A stretch of DNA of 64,000 nucleotides, from assembly GCF_036345155.1 (NCBI RefSeq), contig NZ_CP107772.1, forward strand, positions 3,534,001 through 3,598,000, written 5' to 3'. Shown piece by piece: positions 1-9,263 of this stretch. Both the position numbers and the translations under genes were made by a program. The DNA is from Streptomyces sp. NBC_00582. Lineage in GTDB: Bacteria; Actinomycetota; Actinomycetes; Streptomycetales; Streptomycetaceae. The notes beneath the pieces are model-generated. The model searched no databases and was not told the DNA's origin. It saw only the letters and a program-made list of their open reading frames with translations. Position 1 is the stretch's first letter; each line of letters begins with the position of its first letter.

Positions 1-104
1 AGCGCCCCTCGCAGGACGAACGCCCGGCGCCCGAGCGCATCGGCAGTCCTCTCCGCCGGATCGACAGGGCCGCACCGACCTCCCGCGGCCCGACGCTGAA
101 CGTG

Positions 105-129
105 TTCCCGCCGGCCGGTCCGAGGCCGG
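105..129 (+). promoter_or_regulatory. Hairpin upstream of the homoserine dehydrogenase gene
   Basis: A perfect 9-bp inverted repeat (CCGCCGGCC, then GGCCGGCGG, 7-nt loop) lies 30 bases before the start codon. It could be a leader hairpin or the terminator of a gene to the left of the window. No run of T follows it. Confidence 0.35.
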
Positions 130-158
130 CGGACGCACGAAGGAGAGGGAGGCTCTCG

Positions 159-1238
159 ATGACCCGCTACGACATCGCGCTCATCGGATTCGGCGGGGTG
201 AACCGCGCGCTCGCCGAGCTGATCGCCGCGCGCGGGGACGCCCTGGAGGCCGGACTCGGCTTCGCCCTGCGGGTGGTGGCCATCACCGACCTGCGCGCCG
301 GATCGCTGGTGAGGACCGACGGGGACGGCATCGCGCTGGCCCCGCTGCTCGCCGTCGCCCCGGGCGAGCTGGACTTCTCCGGCATGGCCGGAGGCAGCCC
401 GGAGCCGCGCAACGCGTGGGTGATCCGTGAGGTGCCAGCCGACATCGTCGCGGAGGCCACGTTCACCAACCCCACGGACGGCGAGCCCGCCCTGTCCCAT
501 GTGCGCTGGGCGATCGAGGCCGGCAAACACGTGTGCACCACCAACAAGGGCCCCGTCGCCCTGCACGGCCCGGCCCTGAAGGAGCTCGCCCGGCAGGCCG
601 GGGTGTCCTTCGAGTTCGAGGGGACGGTGATGTCGGGGACACCGGTCCTGCGCACCGCGCGCCGGATGTTCGGCGGTCTCGCCGTGCACGGCTTCGAGGG
701 CATCATGAACGGCACCTCCAACTACGTCCTCGGCCGCCTGGAGTCCGGTCTCTCCTTCGCGGACGCCGTCGCCGAGGCCCAAGCCCTGGGCTACGCCGAG
801 GCCGACCCGACGGCCGACGTCGAGGGGTACGACGTCCAGCTCAAGGTCATGATCCTCGCGAACGAGGTGCTCGGCGCCGACCTGCGGCGCGTGGACGTGC
901 CCTGCACCGGCATCTCCGCCCTCACCGCCGAGGACGTACGGCGGGCCGCCGCCGAGGGACTGCGCTGGAAGCTGGTCGGTTCCGCCGAGCGGCACGCCGA
1001 CGGCGGCGTCACCGCCCGGGTCGCGCCGGTCGCGCTGCCCGCCGAGCACCCGCTGGCCGGGGTCTCCGGTCCCACCAACGCCCTCGCCTTCCACACCGAC
1101 CTGCTGGGCACCGTCACGATCGGCGGGCCCGGCGCCGGCCGTACCGAGACGGCGTACGCCCTGCTGTCGGACGTCATCGGCATCCACGACCGGACCAGCG
1201 CCGGCACCGCGATCCTCCAGGAGGCCCGCCGTGGCTGA
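159..1238 (+). CDS. Homoserine dehydrogenase family protein, short form
   Basis: A 359-residue NAD(P)-dependent dehydrogenase of the homoserine dehydrogenase family, which reduces aspartate-4-semialdehyde to homoserine in the cytoplasm. The N-terminal Rossmann loop [10 protein letters not shown] is at residues 9-18, the TTNKGP strand near 127, and the family signature [12 protein letters not shown] near 183, followed by the acidic substrate-binding stretch [14 protein letters not shown]. There is no C-terminal ACT domain, so it is shorter than the usual 430-residue actinobacterial Hom and may be a second, feedback-insensitive or differently specific copy. The ATG at 159 was chosen because AAGGAGAGG lies just upstream; an upstream ATG at 102 has no ribosome binding site. 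Its end overlaps the next gene by 8 bases, so the two are probably co-translated. A role in a specialised aspartate-derived pathway is inference. Confidence 0.85.
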   Translation: MTRYDIALIGFGGVNRALAELIAARGDALEAGLGFALRVVAITDLRAGSLVRTDGDGIALAPLLAVAPGELDFSGMAGGSPEPRNAWVIREVPADIVAEATFTNPTDGEPALSHVRWAIEAGKHVCTTNKGPVALHGPALKELARQAGVSFEFEGTVMSGTPVLRTARRMFGGLAVHGFEGIMNGTSNYVLGRLESGLSFADAVAEAQALGYAEADPTADVEGYDVQLKVMILANEVLGADLRRVDVPCTGISALTAEDVRRAAAEGLRWKLVGSAERHADGGVTARVAPVALPAEHPLAGVSGPTNALAFHTDLLGTVTIGGPGAGRTETAYALLSDVIGIHDRTSAGTAILQEARRG

Positions 1239-2663
1239 GACCGTGGTCGAGACCCCCGCGCTCACCTCCCCGCCGCCGGCCGGCGAGGGCATGTCCCCCG
1301 TCCGCAGCCCGTACACCGGCGAGACCATCGGCTCGGTCTGCCTCACCCCCGCCGACGCCGTGGACGAGGTCCTGCGGCGGGCCCGCGCCGGCCGGACGAC
1401 GGCCCGCGCGCTGTCCCGCGCCGCCCGGGCCGCCGTGCTCGACGGCGCGGCCCGGCTGATCGAGGAGCGCGCCGAGTCCTTCGCGCGGCTGATCGTCTCC
1501 GAGGCCGGCAAGACCCTCGTCCAGGCCCGCAAGGAGACCGCGCGCGCGGTCAACACCCTGCGGCTGTCGGCGGCCGAGGCCCGCCGCAACGCCGGTGAGG
1601 TCGTGCCGTTCGACGCCTACGCCGGGTCGGAGGGCCGCACGGGGTGGTTCACCCGGGAGCCGCTCGGGATCGTCGTGGCCGTCACGCCGTACAACGACCC
1701 GCTGAACCTGGTCGCGCACAAGCTGGGCCCGGCGATCGCGGGCGGCAACGCGGTCGTGCTCAAACCGTCCCTGCTCACCCCGCTGTCGGCGCTCAGGCTC
1801 GTCGACACGCTGGTGGAGGCCGGGCTGCCAAAGGAGGTGGTGACCGTCGTCAACGGCGGCGCCGAGCTGGGCGCGGCCCTGGTCGCCGCGCCGGACGTGC
1901 GCATGGTGTCCTTCACCGGCGGCTTCCGCACCGGTGAGGCCATCGCGCGCTCGGCGGGACTCAAGAAGCTCGCCATGGACCTGGGCGGAAACGCGCCCGT
2001 CGTCGTGCTGGCCGACGCGGACGTGGACGCGGCCGTGCAGGCGTGTGTGTCCGGCGCGTTCTGGGCGGCCGGGCAGAACTGCATCGGCACCCAGCGGATC
2101 CTGGTCGAGCGGGGCGTGTACGAGGCCTTCCGGGACGCCTTCGTGGCACGGACCCGGCGGTTGCGCGCCGGGGACCCGGCGGACGAGCGCACCGATGTCG
2201 GGCCCCTGATCAGCGAGCGGGCGGCGGCCGCCGCCGAGGCCGTGGTCGCCGCGGCGCTCGCCGACGGGGCCCGGCTGCTGTGCGGGCACTGGCGGGACGG
2301 TGCCCTGTACGCGCCGACCGTGCTGGAGGACGTGCCGGGCACGGCGGCCGTCTGGCGGGAGGAGGCGTTCGCGCCCGTGGTGGTGCTCCAGGCCGTCGAC
2401 TCCTTCGAGGAGGCGATCGAGCGGGCCAACGAGATCGACTTCGGTCTGCACGCCGGGATCTTCACCTCCTCCCTGGACCGGGCCATGGCGGCGGCACGGC
2501 GGCTGGAGGCCGGGGGCGTGATGATCAACGACTCCTCCGACTACCGCTTCGACGCGATGCCGTTCGGCGGGTTCAAGTACGGCAGCATGGGCCGCGAGGG
2601 CGTGCGCTTCGCCTACGAGGAGATGACCCAGCCGAAGGTCGTCTGCCTCAACGGGGCCGGGGG

Positions 2664-2667
<4 letters not shown>
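1231..2667 (+). CDS. Aldehyde dehydrogenase family protein
   Basis: A 478-residue NAD(P)-dependent aldehyde dehydrogenase that oxidises an aldehyde to an acid. The catalytic cysteine is in [10 protein letters not shown] near residue 283, the cofactor-binding region includes [11 protein letters not shown] and VLKPS, and the late EEAFAPVV and [11 protein letters not shown] motifs are present. The general-base motif normally reading ELGGK is MDLGGN here, so the glutamate is an aspartate and the lysine an asparagine. The GTG start at 1231 overlaps the homoserine dehydrogenase stop, and a GGAGG-like site (CCAGGAGGCCC) precedes it. The gene ends with an ATGA overlap onto the aspartase remnant. Because it sits between two aspartate-family genes, a semialdehyde substrate is possible, but this is inference. 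Confidence 0.9.
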
Positions 2668-3155
<488 letters not shown>

Positions 3156-3175
<20 letters not shown>

Positions 3176-3596
3176 CCACGCGGGACAGCGCCAGCGCCGT
3201 CACCGTGTCCCGTACACCGGGCATCTGGGCGATCTGCTCCCAGATGCCCTGTACGCGTTCCAGGGAGGCGGCCTCCACGGTGACCAGCAGGTCGAACTGA
3301 CCGCTGAGGACGTCGCAGGAGACCACCTCGGGGATGCGCCGGAGCGCGGCGAGGACGTCTCCGCCGCGCATCCGGTCCTGGCGGTACACCAGGACGTGCG
3401 CGGTCACCGTCGTCCGGTCCGGCCCGTCCGACGGGCGGACGATCGTGTAGCCGCAGATGTGCCCCTGCCGTTCGAGGCGCTCGACGCGCTGACGCACGGC
3501 GTTGCGGGACAGCCGGATCCGCTGGCCGAGTTCGGCGTGGGAGATCCGGGCGTTGCGGGTGAGTTCGCTGATGATCTGCTCGTCGATGGTGTCCAC
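3156..3596 (-). CDS. Lrp/AsnC family transcriptional regulator
   Basis: A 146-residue feast/famine regulator. The N-terminal helix-turn-helix is LDEQIISELTRNARIS-like (residues 3-50) with the recognition stretch LSRNAVRQRVERLERQG. The C-terminal half is the RAM ligand-binding domain, with strands VTAHVLVY and CDVLSGQFDLLVTVEA and the loop MPGVRDTVTA. It is convergent with the dead aspartase and overlaps its tail by 20 bases. It lies downstream of the cyclase on the same strand, beyond a strong hairpin terminator, and three 15-bp direct repeats sit immediately upstream of its start. It probably senses an amino acid and controls neighbouring amino-acid genes, possibly the permease operon; targets are inferred from position. 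Confidence 0.88.
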
Positions 3597-3601
3597 GGTG
3601 C

Positions 3602-3646
3602 TGTCTCCTGACGGGATGTCCCCTGACGGCCTGTCCCCTGACGGAC
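3602..3646. repeat. Three tandem 15-bp repeats upstream of the Lrp gene
   Basis: Three consecutive near-identical 15-bp units (TGTCCCCTGACGGnn; the first has one C-to-T change) lie directly before the minus-strand Lrp start codon at 3596. They may be simple expansion or repeated binding sites on one helix face for the Lrp protein itself. Confidence 0.7.
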
Positions 3647-3650
3647 GGGA

Positions 3651-3681
3651 AGCCCCGGCGGCCGAGGTGGCCGCCGGGGCT
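3651..3681 (-). terminator. Hairpin terminator of the permease-phosphatase-cyclase operon
   Basis: A perfect 13-bp stem (AGCCCCGGCGGCC / GGCCGCCGGGGCT) with a 5-nt loop lies 24 bases after the cyclase stop and before the Lrp gene. Confidence 0.8.
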
Positions 3682-3704
3682 GCGGTGTGCCGGTCCGGGG
3701 CGGT

Positions 3705-4469
3705 TCAGTCCTGGTGGTGCAGTGCGAAGACCCGGGCCGGGAAGCCCGAACCGCCCTGCGGCTTGGGCCAGGTGGCGACGATGAGCGCGCCGGCCTCGGG
3801 CACCCGGTCGAGGTGGGCCATCAGCTCGATCTGCCAGCGGTCCCGCTCCAGGACATAGCTCTCCAGACTGAAGTCGCCTGCGGAGGTGGCGAGTCCGGGG
3901 TCGGTGTCGGTCTGCTCATGGCCGATCGCGGTGATCCCGGCCTCCTCGAAGAGGTACCGCAGGACCTCGGCCGACCAGCCGGGGTAGTGGCTGACGCCCG
4001 CCTCGTCCTTGTTGGCCATCGCCGCCGGGTCGGGCCAGCGCAGGCCCCAGCCGGTGCGCAGCGCCACGAACGCCCCTTCCGGGATCCGCCCGTTGCGGGC
4101 CTCCCAGGCCGCCACGTCGTCCAGGGTGGGTACGGCGTCGGGGTCGGCGGCGACCCGCTCACTGATGTCGAGGACGACCAGGGGCAGGATCATCTCGTCG
4201 ACCGGTATCTCGTCGAGCGGGCGCGCCCCGGCCACGAAGTGCACGGGCGGGTCGACGTGGGTGCCCCACTGGCCGACGATCGTGTACAGGTGCACGTTGA
4301 AGCCGTCGCCGCGGGACATGTCGAAGGGCATCTCGCGCTTCTCGTCCGGGAAGGCGGGGAAGTGCGGCTGGCCCGGGTGGAAGGCGTGGGTGAGGTCGGT
4401 GCGGACCGTCTTCGCGATCAGGTCCCGGTGCAGGGCCCACAGCGGCGGCTCGGTGGTGGTGAAGGTCAT
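3705..4469 (-). CDS. Cyclase/kynurenine-formamidase family metal hydrolase
   Basis: A 254-residue member of the cyclase family (PF04199), whose characterised members are metal-dependent amidohydrolases such as kynurenine formamidase and isatin hydrolase. The metal-binding motif is GTHVDPPVHF near residue 65. Later GHEQTDTD and a tryptophan-rich ALRTGWGLRW segment are typical of the longer actinobacterial branch. The ATG at 4469 was chosen because it overlaps the upstream phosphatase stop (ATGA); longer in-frame extension lies inside that gene. It is the last gene of a three-gene operon with an amino acid permease and a HAD hydrolase. The substrate is not determined; hydrolysis of an N-acyl or cyclic amide derived from an imported amino acid is a reasonable guess. 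Confidence 0.83.
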   Translation of the reverse strand: MTFTTTEPPLWALHRDLIAKTVRTDLTHAFHPGQPHFPAFPDEKREMPFDMSRGDGFNVHLYTIVGQWGTHVDPPVHFVAGARPLDEIPVDEMILPLVVLDISERVAADPDAVPTLDDVAAWEARNGRIPEGAFVALRTGWGLRWPDPAAMANKDEAGVSHYPGWSAEVLRYLFEEAGITAIGHEQTDTDPGLATSAGDFSLESYVLERDRWQIELMAHLDRVPEAGALIVATWPKPQGGSGFPARVFALHHQD

Positions 4470-5158
4470 GACGGTACGTCCTCTCTCTCGGCGGCTTCCT
4501 CGTCCGCGGTGTCCAGCAGGTCGGTCAGTTGGGCCGGTGCGGTGACGGAGGCGACCGCGCCGGCCGACTCCGCCGGGCCTCCGTACCCCCACCGCACATG
4601 CACGGCGGGGATCCCCTCGGCGGCGGCGCTCTCGATGTCGTAGGCGCGGTCGCCGACCATGAGCGGCCGGCGGACGTCCGCGCCGCGCGCCCGCAGCCGG
4701 GCCAGGCACGCGCGGATCACCTGCCGTTTCGTCGTACGGCCGGCCGCGTCGGAGACCCCGCAGACGGCCGGCAGCCGGGGCGCGAGACCGAAGCGGCGGG
4801 TCATGAGCTCGGCCTGGTCCTCGACCTTGGAGGTCGCGACCCCCATCGGCAGTCCACGCCGGGCCAGGGCGTCGAGCAGCTCGCGGATCCCGTCGTACGG
4901 GGCCGCGGCCGACGCTCCGTGGCGGGCGTACTCGGCGCGGTAGGCGACGAGGGCGGCCCGTGCGGTGGGCTCGTCGAGGCCGACCACGTGCCGGAAGCTG
5001 TCGTACATCGGCGGGCCGACGAAGGCACGCAGGGCGGTCGCGTCGGGGACCGGGGCCCCGACGGACCGCAGGGCGCGGGCCGCGCCGGCGATCACACCGG
5101 GGGCGGAGTCCAGCAGGGTGCCGTCGAGGTCGAGGAGCAGACAGGTGGGCGGCTTCAC
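4466..5158 (-). CDS. HAD-superfamily phosphatase, phosphoglycolate phosphatase-like
   Basis: A 230-residue HAD hydrolase. Motif I is LLLDLDGTLLDS (residues 7-18) with both catalytic aspartates, motif II is the ATSK region near residue 112, motif III is a lysine/arginine in TTKRQVIRACL, and motif IV is MVGDRAYDIESA. The alpha-helical cap between motifs I and II is the small PGP/PpaX type. The GTG start at 5158 overlaps the stop of the upstream permease (GTGA) and the stop overlaps the downstream cyclase start (ATGA), so the three genes are translationally coupled. The substrate is unknown: a small phosphorylated metabolite is expected from the family. Confidence 0.87.
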   Translation of the reverse strand: MKPPTCLLLDLDGTLLDSAPGVIAGAARALRSVGAPVPDATALRAFVGPPMYDSFRHVVGLDEPTARAALVAYRAEYARHGASAAAPYDGIRELLDALARRGLPMGVATSKVEDQAELMTRRFGLAPRLPAVCGVSDAAGRTTKRQVIRACLARLRARGADVRRPLMVGDRAYDIESAAAEGIPAVHVRWGYGGPAESAGAVASVTAPAQLTDLLDTADEEAAEREDVPS

Positions 5159-6609
5159 GCGGTGGCCCCGGACGTGCGGTGCCGGCCGAAGCGCAGCCAG
5201 TGGTAGAGGTAGCAGCCCGCCACGAACGGGACGCCGAAGTACAGCGCCGTGGCCTGGGCCGGGTCCAGTGCGATGCCGATGAGCGAGGCCACGCACAGGG
5301 TGAGGGCGAGGAGCGGGACGACCGGGTGGAACGGGGTGCGGTAGGCGAGGGTCCGCGGATCGCCGCCGCCGCGCAGGAACGCCCGCCGGTGCATCAGCTG
5401 GGAGGCGGCGATGGACATCCACACCCCGACCGCGGCGAACCCGGCGATCGACACCAGGACCAGGTAGACCGTCTCGGGCGCCGTCACACTGCTCACCAGG
5501 GAGGCCAGACCGCCGAGCATGCTGAGCGACAGGGCGATGAGCGGGATGCCGCGCCGGCTGAGCCCGCGCAGTGCCTGCGGGGCCTGCTTCTCCTCGGCGA
5601 GGGAGAACAGCATCCGGGCGCAGGAGTACAGACCGCTGTTGCCGGCGGACAGCAGCGCCGTGATGATCACGAAGTTCATGACGTCCGCGGCGTAGGGGAT
5701 GCCGACGGAGGCGAAGACGGTGACGAACGGGCTCTCGTCCAGTCCGACCGTGTCGTACGGGATGGTCGCGGCGATCACCGTGATGGCGCCGACGAAGAAG
5801 ACCAGCAGCCGGACGACGGTTACCCGCAGCGCCTTGGGGACGGCGGTGGCCGGGTCCTCGGTCTCCCCGGCGGCGACGCCGATCAGTTCGGAGCCGGAGA
5901 AGGCGTAGAAGGCGGCCAGCACGGTGACGAGGACGCCGGAGAAGCCGTTGGGGAACAGGCCGTCCGGGGTGTCGAAGTTCTGCAGGAGGAAGGGGTGGGA
6001 GCCGCCCGAGGCCAGCGGGTGGAAGCCGAGCAGGGCCGCGCCGCCGAGCACGATGAGGGCGACCACGGCGACCACCTTGACCAGGGAGAACCAGTACTCG
6101 GTCTCGCCGAAGACGCGGGCCGAGAAGGCGTTCACCGCGAAGACGACGGCGGCGAAGACCACGCACCACACCCAGACGCCGACGGAGGGGAACCAGCGCT
6201 GCATCAGCAGCCCGCACGCCGTGAACTCGGAGCCGAGGGCGACGGCCCAGGTCAGCCAGTACAGCCAGGCGGTGGTGAAGCCGGTGGCGGGGCCGATCGA
6301 GCGGGAGGCGTAGATGTGGAAGGCGCCGGAGACAGGGTAGGCCACGGCGAGTTCCCCGAGGCAGGCCATCACCAGCCAGACGACGAAGGCGCCCACGAGG
6401 TAGGCGAGGACGGCGCCCAGGGGGCCGGCCTGGGAGACGGTGAATCCGGAGCTGAGGAAGAGCCCGGAGCCGATCACACCGCCCATCGCGATCATCACGA
6501 GATGCCGGGAGCGCATGGTGCGGCGCAGACCGTCGGAGGGCGGCTGGGGAGCGGAGTCGGCGGCCGGGGGGTTCTCCGGTACGGCTGAGGCGGAGGCTGA
6601 GACAGACAT
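5155..6609 (-). CDS. APC superfamily amino acid permease (AAT type)
   Basis: A 484-residue integral membrane transporter with about 12 predicted membrane helices. It starts with a short soluble serine/alanine/proline-rich tail and RRTMRSRHL, then the AAT-family first helix GGVIGSGLFLSSG. Helices 2-3 contain YPVSGAFHIYASRSIGPATG, the consensus substrate/cation loop of proton-coupled amino acid permeases; GSELIGVAAGETEDP matches the family helix 6 region. The ATG at 6609 has a strong GAGGAGA site 7 bases upstream. It is the first gene of the operon with a phosphatase and a cyclase. Substrate specificity (GABA, lysine, aromatic amino acids and others use this family) cannot be read from the sequence. 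Confidence 0.88.
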   Translation of the reverse strand: MSVSASASAVPENPPAADSAPQPPSDGLRRTMRSRHLVMIAMGGVIGSGLFLSSGFTVSQAGPLGAVLAYLVGAFVVWLVMACLGELAVAYPVSGAFHIYASRSIGPATGFTTAWLYWLTWAVALGSEFTACGLLMQRWFPSVGVWVWCVVFAAVVFAVNAFSARVFGETEYWFSLVKVVAVVALIVLGGAALLGFHPLASGGSHPFLLQNFDTPDGLFPNGFSGVLVTVLAAFYAFSGSELIGVAAGETEDPATAVPKALRVTVVRLLVFFVGAITVIAATIPYDTVGLDESPFVTVFASVGIPYAADVMNFVIITALLSAGNSGLYSCARMLFSLAEEKQAPQALRGLSRRGIPLIALSLSMLGGLASLVSSVTAPETVYLVLVSIAGFAAVGVWMSIAASQLMHRRAFLRGGGDPRTLAYRTPFHPVVPLLALTLCVASLIGIALDPAQATALYFGVPFVAGCYLYHWLRFGRHRTSGATA

Positions 6610-6769
6610 GACGGTCTCCTCTGCGGAGCGGGGGCGGGGTGCGGGTGTGGGGGGGGATCTGCAGGTCATGGCTGAGGGGTGGGGCCACTTTCGGCGGGGG
6701 TCGGGGTGCGGGGGTGCGCGCGGTGGGTGGGTGCGCGGAGGCGGGCGGGGCTCGGGGTGGAGCCCCGGG

Positions 6770-6844
6770 TGGAGCAGGGGTGGGGTGGAGCAGGGGTGGG
6801 GTGGAGCAGGGGTGGGGTGGAGCAGGGGTGGGGTGGAGCAGGGG
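6770..6844. repeat. G-rich 16-bp tandem repeat
   Basis: About 4.7 copies of the unit TGGAGCAGGGGTGGGG start at 6770, 6786, 6802, 6818 and 6834 (last copy partial). The plus strand carries regularly spaced runs of four Gs. The array lies in the intergenic region between the permease promoter and the end of the NIF3-like gene. Confidence 0.9.
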
Positions 6845-6922
6845 CCGGTCGGGCGGTGAAGCGGCGGTGGGCCGGAGGCCGGGCGCGGTCAGGCCGTGAG
6901 CGGCGGGTCGCCGGGGGGCCGG

Positions 6923-7408
6923 TCAGGCCGGGGTGACGAGGTCCAGGGGGGCGGAGAGCTCGATCACCGGGATCTCCCAGGGGTGGGCGTCGATGAGGCG
7001 GGCGAGGATCCTCGCCACCTCGTCGTCGTCCGCCGTGGCGTCGATGTGCGTGGTCACGGCCAGGGTCGAGGAGAGGAAGCGGCCACCGACCGAGCCGAGG
7101 GCGGGCCGGGCGCCGGGCCGCACGGTGAACCCCTCCGCGCCGAGGGCGACCTCGAAGACATCGCCGTAGACCCCGAAGTCCCCCAGTTCGGGCGAGGTCT
7201 CCAGGACCCGTAGCAGCGAGGCGAAGGACTCGTCGGAACGCAGCACATCGAGGTCGCCCCCCGCGCACGCGGCCAGCGTCGCCGCCCCCACCGGCCAGTA
7301 GACCTTGATCGTCCGGACCGTACGGCGCCGGACGGCGCCCCGGGCGTCACCCCGCGCGGCCCCCCGGTCCGGTCCGGCGGCTTCCGGAGTGATCGTCGTC
7401 ATAGCCAT
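6923..7408 (-). CDS. Stand-alone NIF3/CutA-like ferredoxin-fold domain protein
   Basis: A 161-residue protein. After a disordered alanine/arginine-rich start, IKVYWPVG opens a domain resembling the PII/CutA-like insertion domain of NIF3 (YqfO) proteins. The cues are a GVYGDVFEVALGAEGFTVRPGARPA-type segment (split here around residues 80-110), where NIF3 domains read FRP..GA.P.IG, and a terminal AHPWEIPVIEL strand matching the NIF3 AHPYEEPxxxI motif. The flanking metal-binding NIF3 core domain is absent. The start at 7408 has GAGGGA upstream and is divergent from the IclR gene, with a palindrome between them that may control both. Function is unknown; trimeric CutA/PII-type proteins often bind small ligands or metals. 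Confidence 0.6.
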   Translation of the reverse strand: MAMTTITPEAAGPDRGAARGDARGAVRRRTVRTIKVYWPVGAATLAACAGGDLDVLRSDESFASLLRVLETSPELGDFGVYGDVFEVALGAEGFTVRPGARPALGSVGGRFLSSTLAVTTHIDATADDDEVARILARLIDAHPWEIPVIELSAPLDLVTPA

Positions 7409-7456
7409 GCGTATGCGTCCCTCGTTGTCGGCGGCGGCTGATGCAAGGATGCTAGG

Positions 7457-7473
7457 CGTGCATTAAATGCACG
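7457..7473. promoter_or_regulatory. Perfect palindrome between the NIF3-like and IclR genes, likely operator
   Basis: CGTGCATTAAATGCACG is an inverted repeat with two exact 8-bp arms around a central A. It lies 48 bases from the start of the minus-strand gene and about 60 bases before the chosen IclR GTG start, a typical place for an autoregulatory IclR operator. The ATG at 7467 falls inside this site, which argues against that start codon. Confidence 0.6.
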
Positions 7474-7532
7474 GCAAGATGCAGATGCTGCACGTTCATG
7501 ATCGCGACGGAGGCCGGAGGTACAGTGCGCAC

Positions 7533-8297
7533 GTGGACTCGACCGTGGTGAAGGGCCTGGAGGCGCTGTCGGCACTCGCCCGGGAAACGGCGCGGGGCCT
7601 ACGCCACGGCTCCGCCGCGTCCGTCGCGGAACTGGCCCGGCGGATGGGCCGCGACCGCAGCCAGCTCTCCCGCACCGTCACGGCGATGACCGCGGAGGAG
7701 TTCGTCACCCGCGACGACGTCTCCGGCGGCGTCACCCCGCACTGGCGCCTGTACGCGGCGGCACGCGACCTCACCGCCCACCGTCTGCGCACCGACGGAC
7801 TCACGGCGCTGGAGGGCATGGCCACCGAGACCGGCGAGAGCTGCTACCTGGGCGTCCTGGTCGGCGACACCACCGTGACCGTCGCCGAACGGGTGCCGCC
7901 GGGCAGCCGGCAGCTCGGCTCGTGGATCGGCCGCCCCTACCCGGCCTACTGCAGCGACTGCGGTCAGGCGCTGCTGAGCGACGCCGACGACGACGAGGTC
8001 GCCGCGGTCTTCGCACGCACCGCGTTCGCACCCCACGGCCCCAACACCCCCACCGGACTGGACGACTTCCTGCGCCGGCTGGAGGTGACCCGGCAGCGGG
8101 GCTACTCGATCGTCGACGAGGAGGCCGAGCCGGGCCTCTACTCGGTCGCCGTGCCGGTCCGCGACTTCACCGACGAGGTCGTCGCCGCCGTCCAGGTCGT
8201 CGGACCGCGACGGCGCCTGGAACCGAAGACGGACGCCTGCGTGGCGGCGGCCCTGCGCTGGGGCCGCCGCCTGGAGACGGCACTGCGCGGCGCCTGA
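7533..8297 (+). CDS. IclR family transcriptional regulator
   Basis: A 254-residue DNA-binding regulator. The N-terminal winged HTH begins VKGLEALSALARE with the recognition segment ASVAELARRMGRDRSQLSRTV (split by helix turns at residues 28-50). The C-terminal effector domain carries SCYLGVLVGDTTVTVAERVP, the GRPYPAYCSDCGQALL segment typical of IclR proteins (normally TA.GKALLA), a RQRGYSIVDEEAEPGLYSVA loop and VRDFTDEVVAAVQVVGP. The GTG at 7533 was preferred because GGAGGT is 10 bases upstream; an ATG at 7467 lies in a palindrome and has no ribosome binding site. It is divergent from the NIF3-like gene and probably regulates it and itself. The effector is unknown. Confidence 0.85.
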   Translation: MDSTVVKGLEALSALARETARGLRHGSAASVAELARRMGRDRSQLSRTVTAMTAEEFVTRDDVSGGVTPHWRLYAAARDLTAHRLRTDGLTALEGMATETGESCYLGVLVGDTTVTVAERVPPGSRQLGSWIGRPYPAYCSDCGQALLSDADDDEVAAVFARTAFAPHGPNTPTGLDDFLRRLEVTRQRGYSIVDEEAEPGLYSVAVPVRDFTDEVVAAVQVVGPRRRLEPKTDACVAAALRWGRRLETALRGA

Positions 8298-8386
8298 TCA
8301 CGGCCGCCTTCCGGACCCCTGACCGCTCTCGGCCTCACAAGAGGGCTCGGTCGGGCCCCAGGGGCCGACCTGTCCCGGCCGGAGAG

Positions 8387-8977
8387 TCATGAGCCGGATG
8401 TCTGCTCCGGCGGTCCCATGGGGGCCGCAGCGTGCAGGCAGTACTTCAACCGTCGCAGGTACTCGTCGAAGGACTCGTCCGTACCCCACGTCTCGTAAGC
8501 GGTGCTCTGCGCGGCGAATGCCAGGTTCAGCTTGAGAGCCACGGTCATGGCGTCGCCTTCCGAGGTGCGCGACGCCGTCCATTCGCGCAGGTCGGTGAGG
8601 AACTGCTCGCCCACGACGTCCCAACTCGACTGCGCGAGGGCGGGGGAGCGGTCCTTCAGTCGCCGTTGCAGCGGGACGCGGTCGCTGAGGAGTTCGTTGA
8701 ATCCGACCAGGATCGCCGTCAGTGAGTCCCACAAGGGCTCGTCGTCGGGCCGGGCGGCCATGATCGCGCGCCACTGCTCCCGCTGCTCGGGGTCCTGGTC
8801 GAAGACGACGGCGTCCTTGCTGGCGAAGTAATTGAAGAAGGTGCTGCGGGAGACGCCCGCGGCGGCGGCGATCTCCTCGACACTGACGGCTTCGAACCCG
8901 CGCTCCTCGAAAAGCCGCAGTGCGGCGTTCCGGATGGCGCGCCAGGCTGCCAGCTTCTTCCGTTCACGCAGGCTCAT
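8387..8977 (-). CDS. TetR family transcriptional regulator
   Basis: A 196-residue repressor. The N-terminal HTH is intact: AIRNAALRLFEERGFEAVSV, then EEIAAAAGVSRSTFFNYFASKD, with the usual F.NYF.SKD ending at about residue 58. The C-terminal helical ligand domain is of the large TetR_C type. A strong GGGAGGAT site precedes the ATG. It is divergent from the epoxide-hydrolase-like gene at 9264, separated by a 286-bp control region, so it probably represses that gene. The end is convergent with the IclR gene. Confidence 0.87.
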   Translation of the reverse strand: MSLRERKKLAAWRAIRNAALRLFEERGFEAVSVEEIAAAAGVSRSTFFNYFASKDAVVFDQDPEQREQWRAIMAARPDDEPLWDSLTAILVGFNELLSDRVPLQRRLKDRSPALAQSSWDVVGEQFLTDLREWTASRTSEGDAMTVALKLNLAFAAQSTAYETWGTDESFDEYLRRLKYCLHAAAPMGPPEQTSGS

Positions 8978-9263
8978 GGCTCATCCTCCCGCATCGATCA
9001 TACAGAGCTGGACTCCGTTCATATTTACACGCAGTTCAAGTTTCTGTACGGTGGAGCTCGCAGCAGACGCGGTACGCGCCCCGCATGACCAGGTCGGCGT
9101 GTCTTCCGCGCGTTCCATCGGCGTGAGGAGAGGCCGGGGCACGAGGCGCCAACCGACCACGGACTGAAGGTCGCGTCCCGGTGCGTCCGTCCTCGATCCC
9201 CAGCGCGCTCAACCAAACGTTCTTCGATCCGGAGACCCGGCCGGAGACCCGATCACCCGTGCC

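Noticed and set aside
4960..6588. A long plus-strand frame opposite the amino acid permease
   Set aside because: Gly/Asp/Glu-rich low complexity, opposite a clear 12-helix transporter; no start signal.
7467..7532. Upstream ATG of the IclR gene as the true start
   Set aside because: It lies within a perfect palindrome and has no ribosome binding site; GTG at 7533 has GGAGGT.
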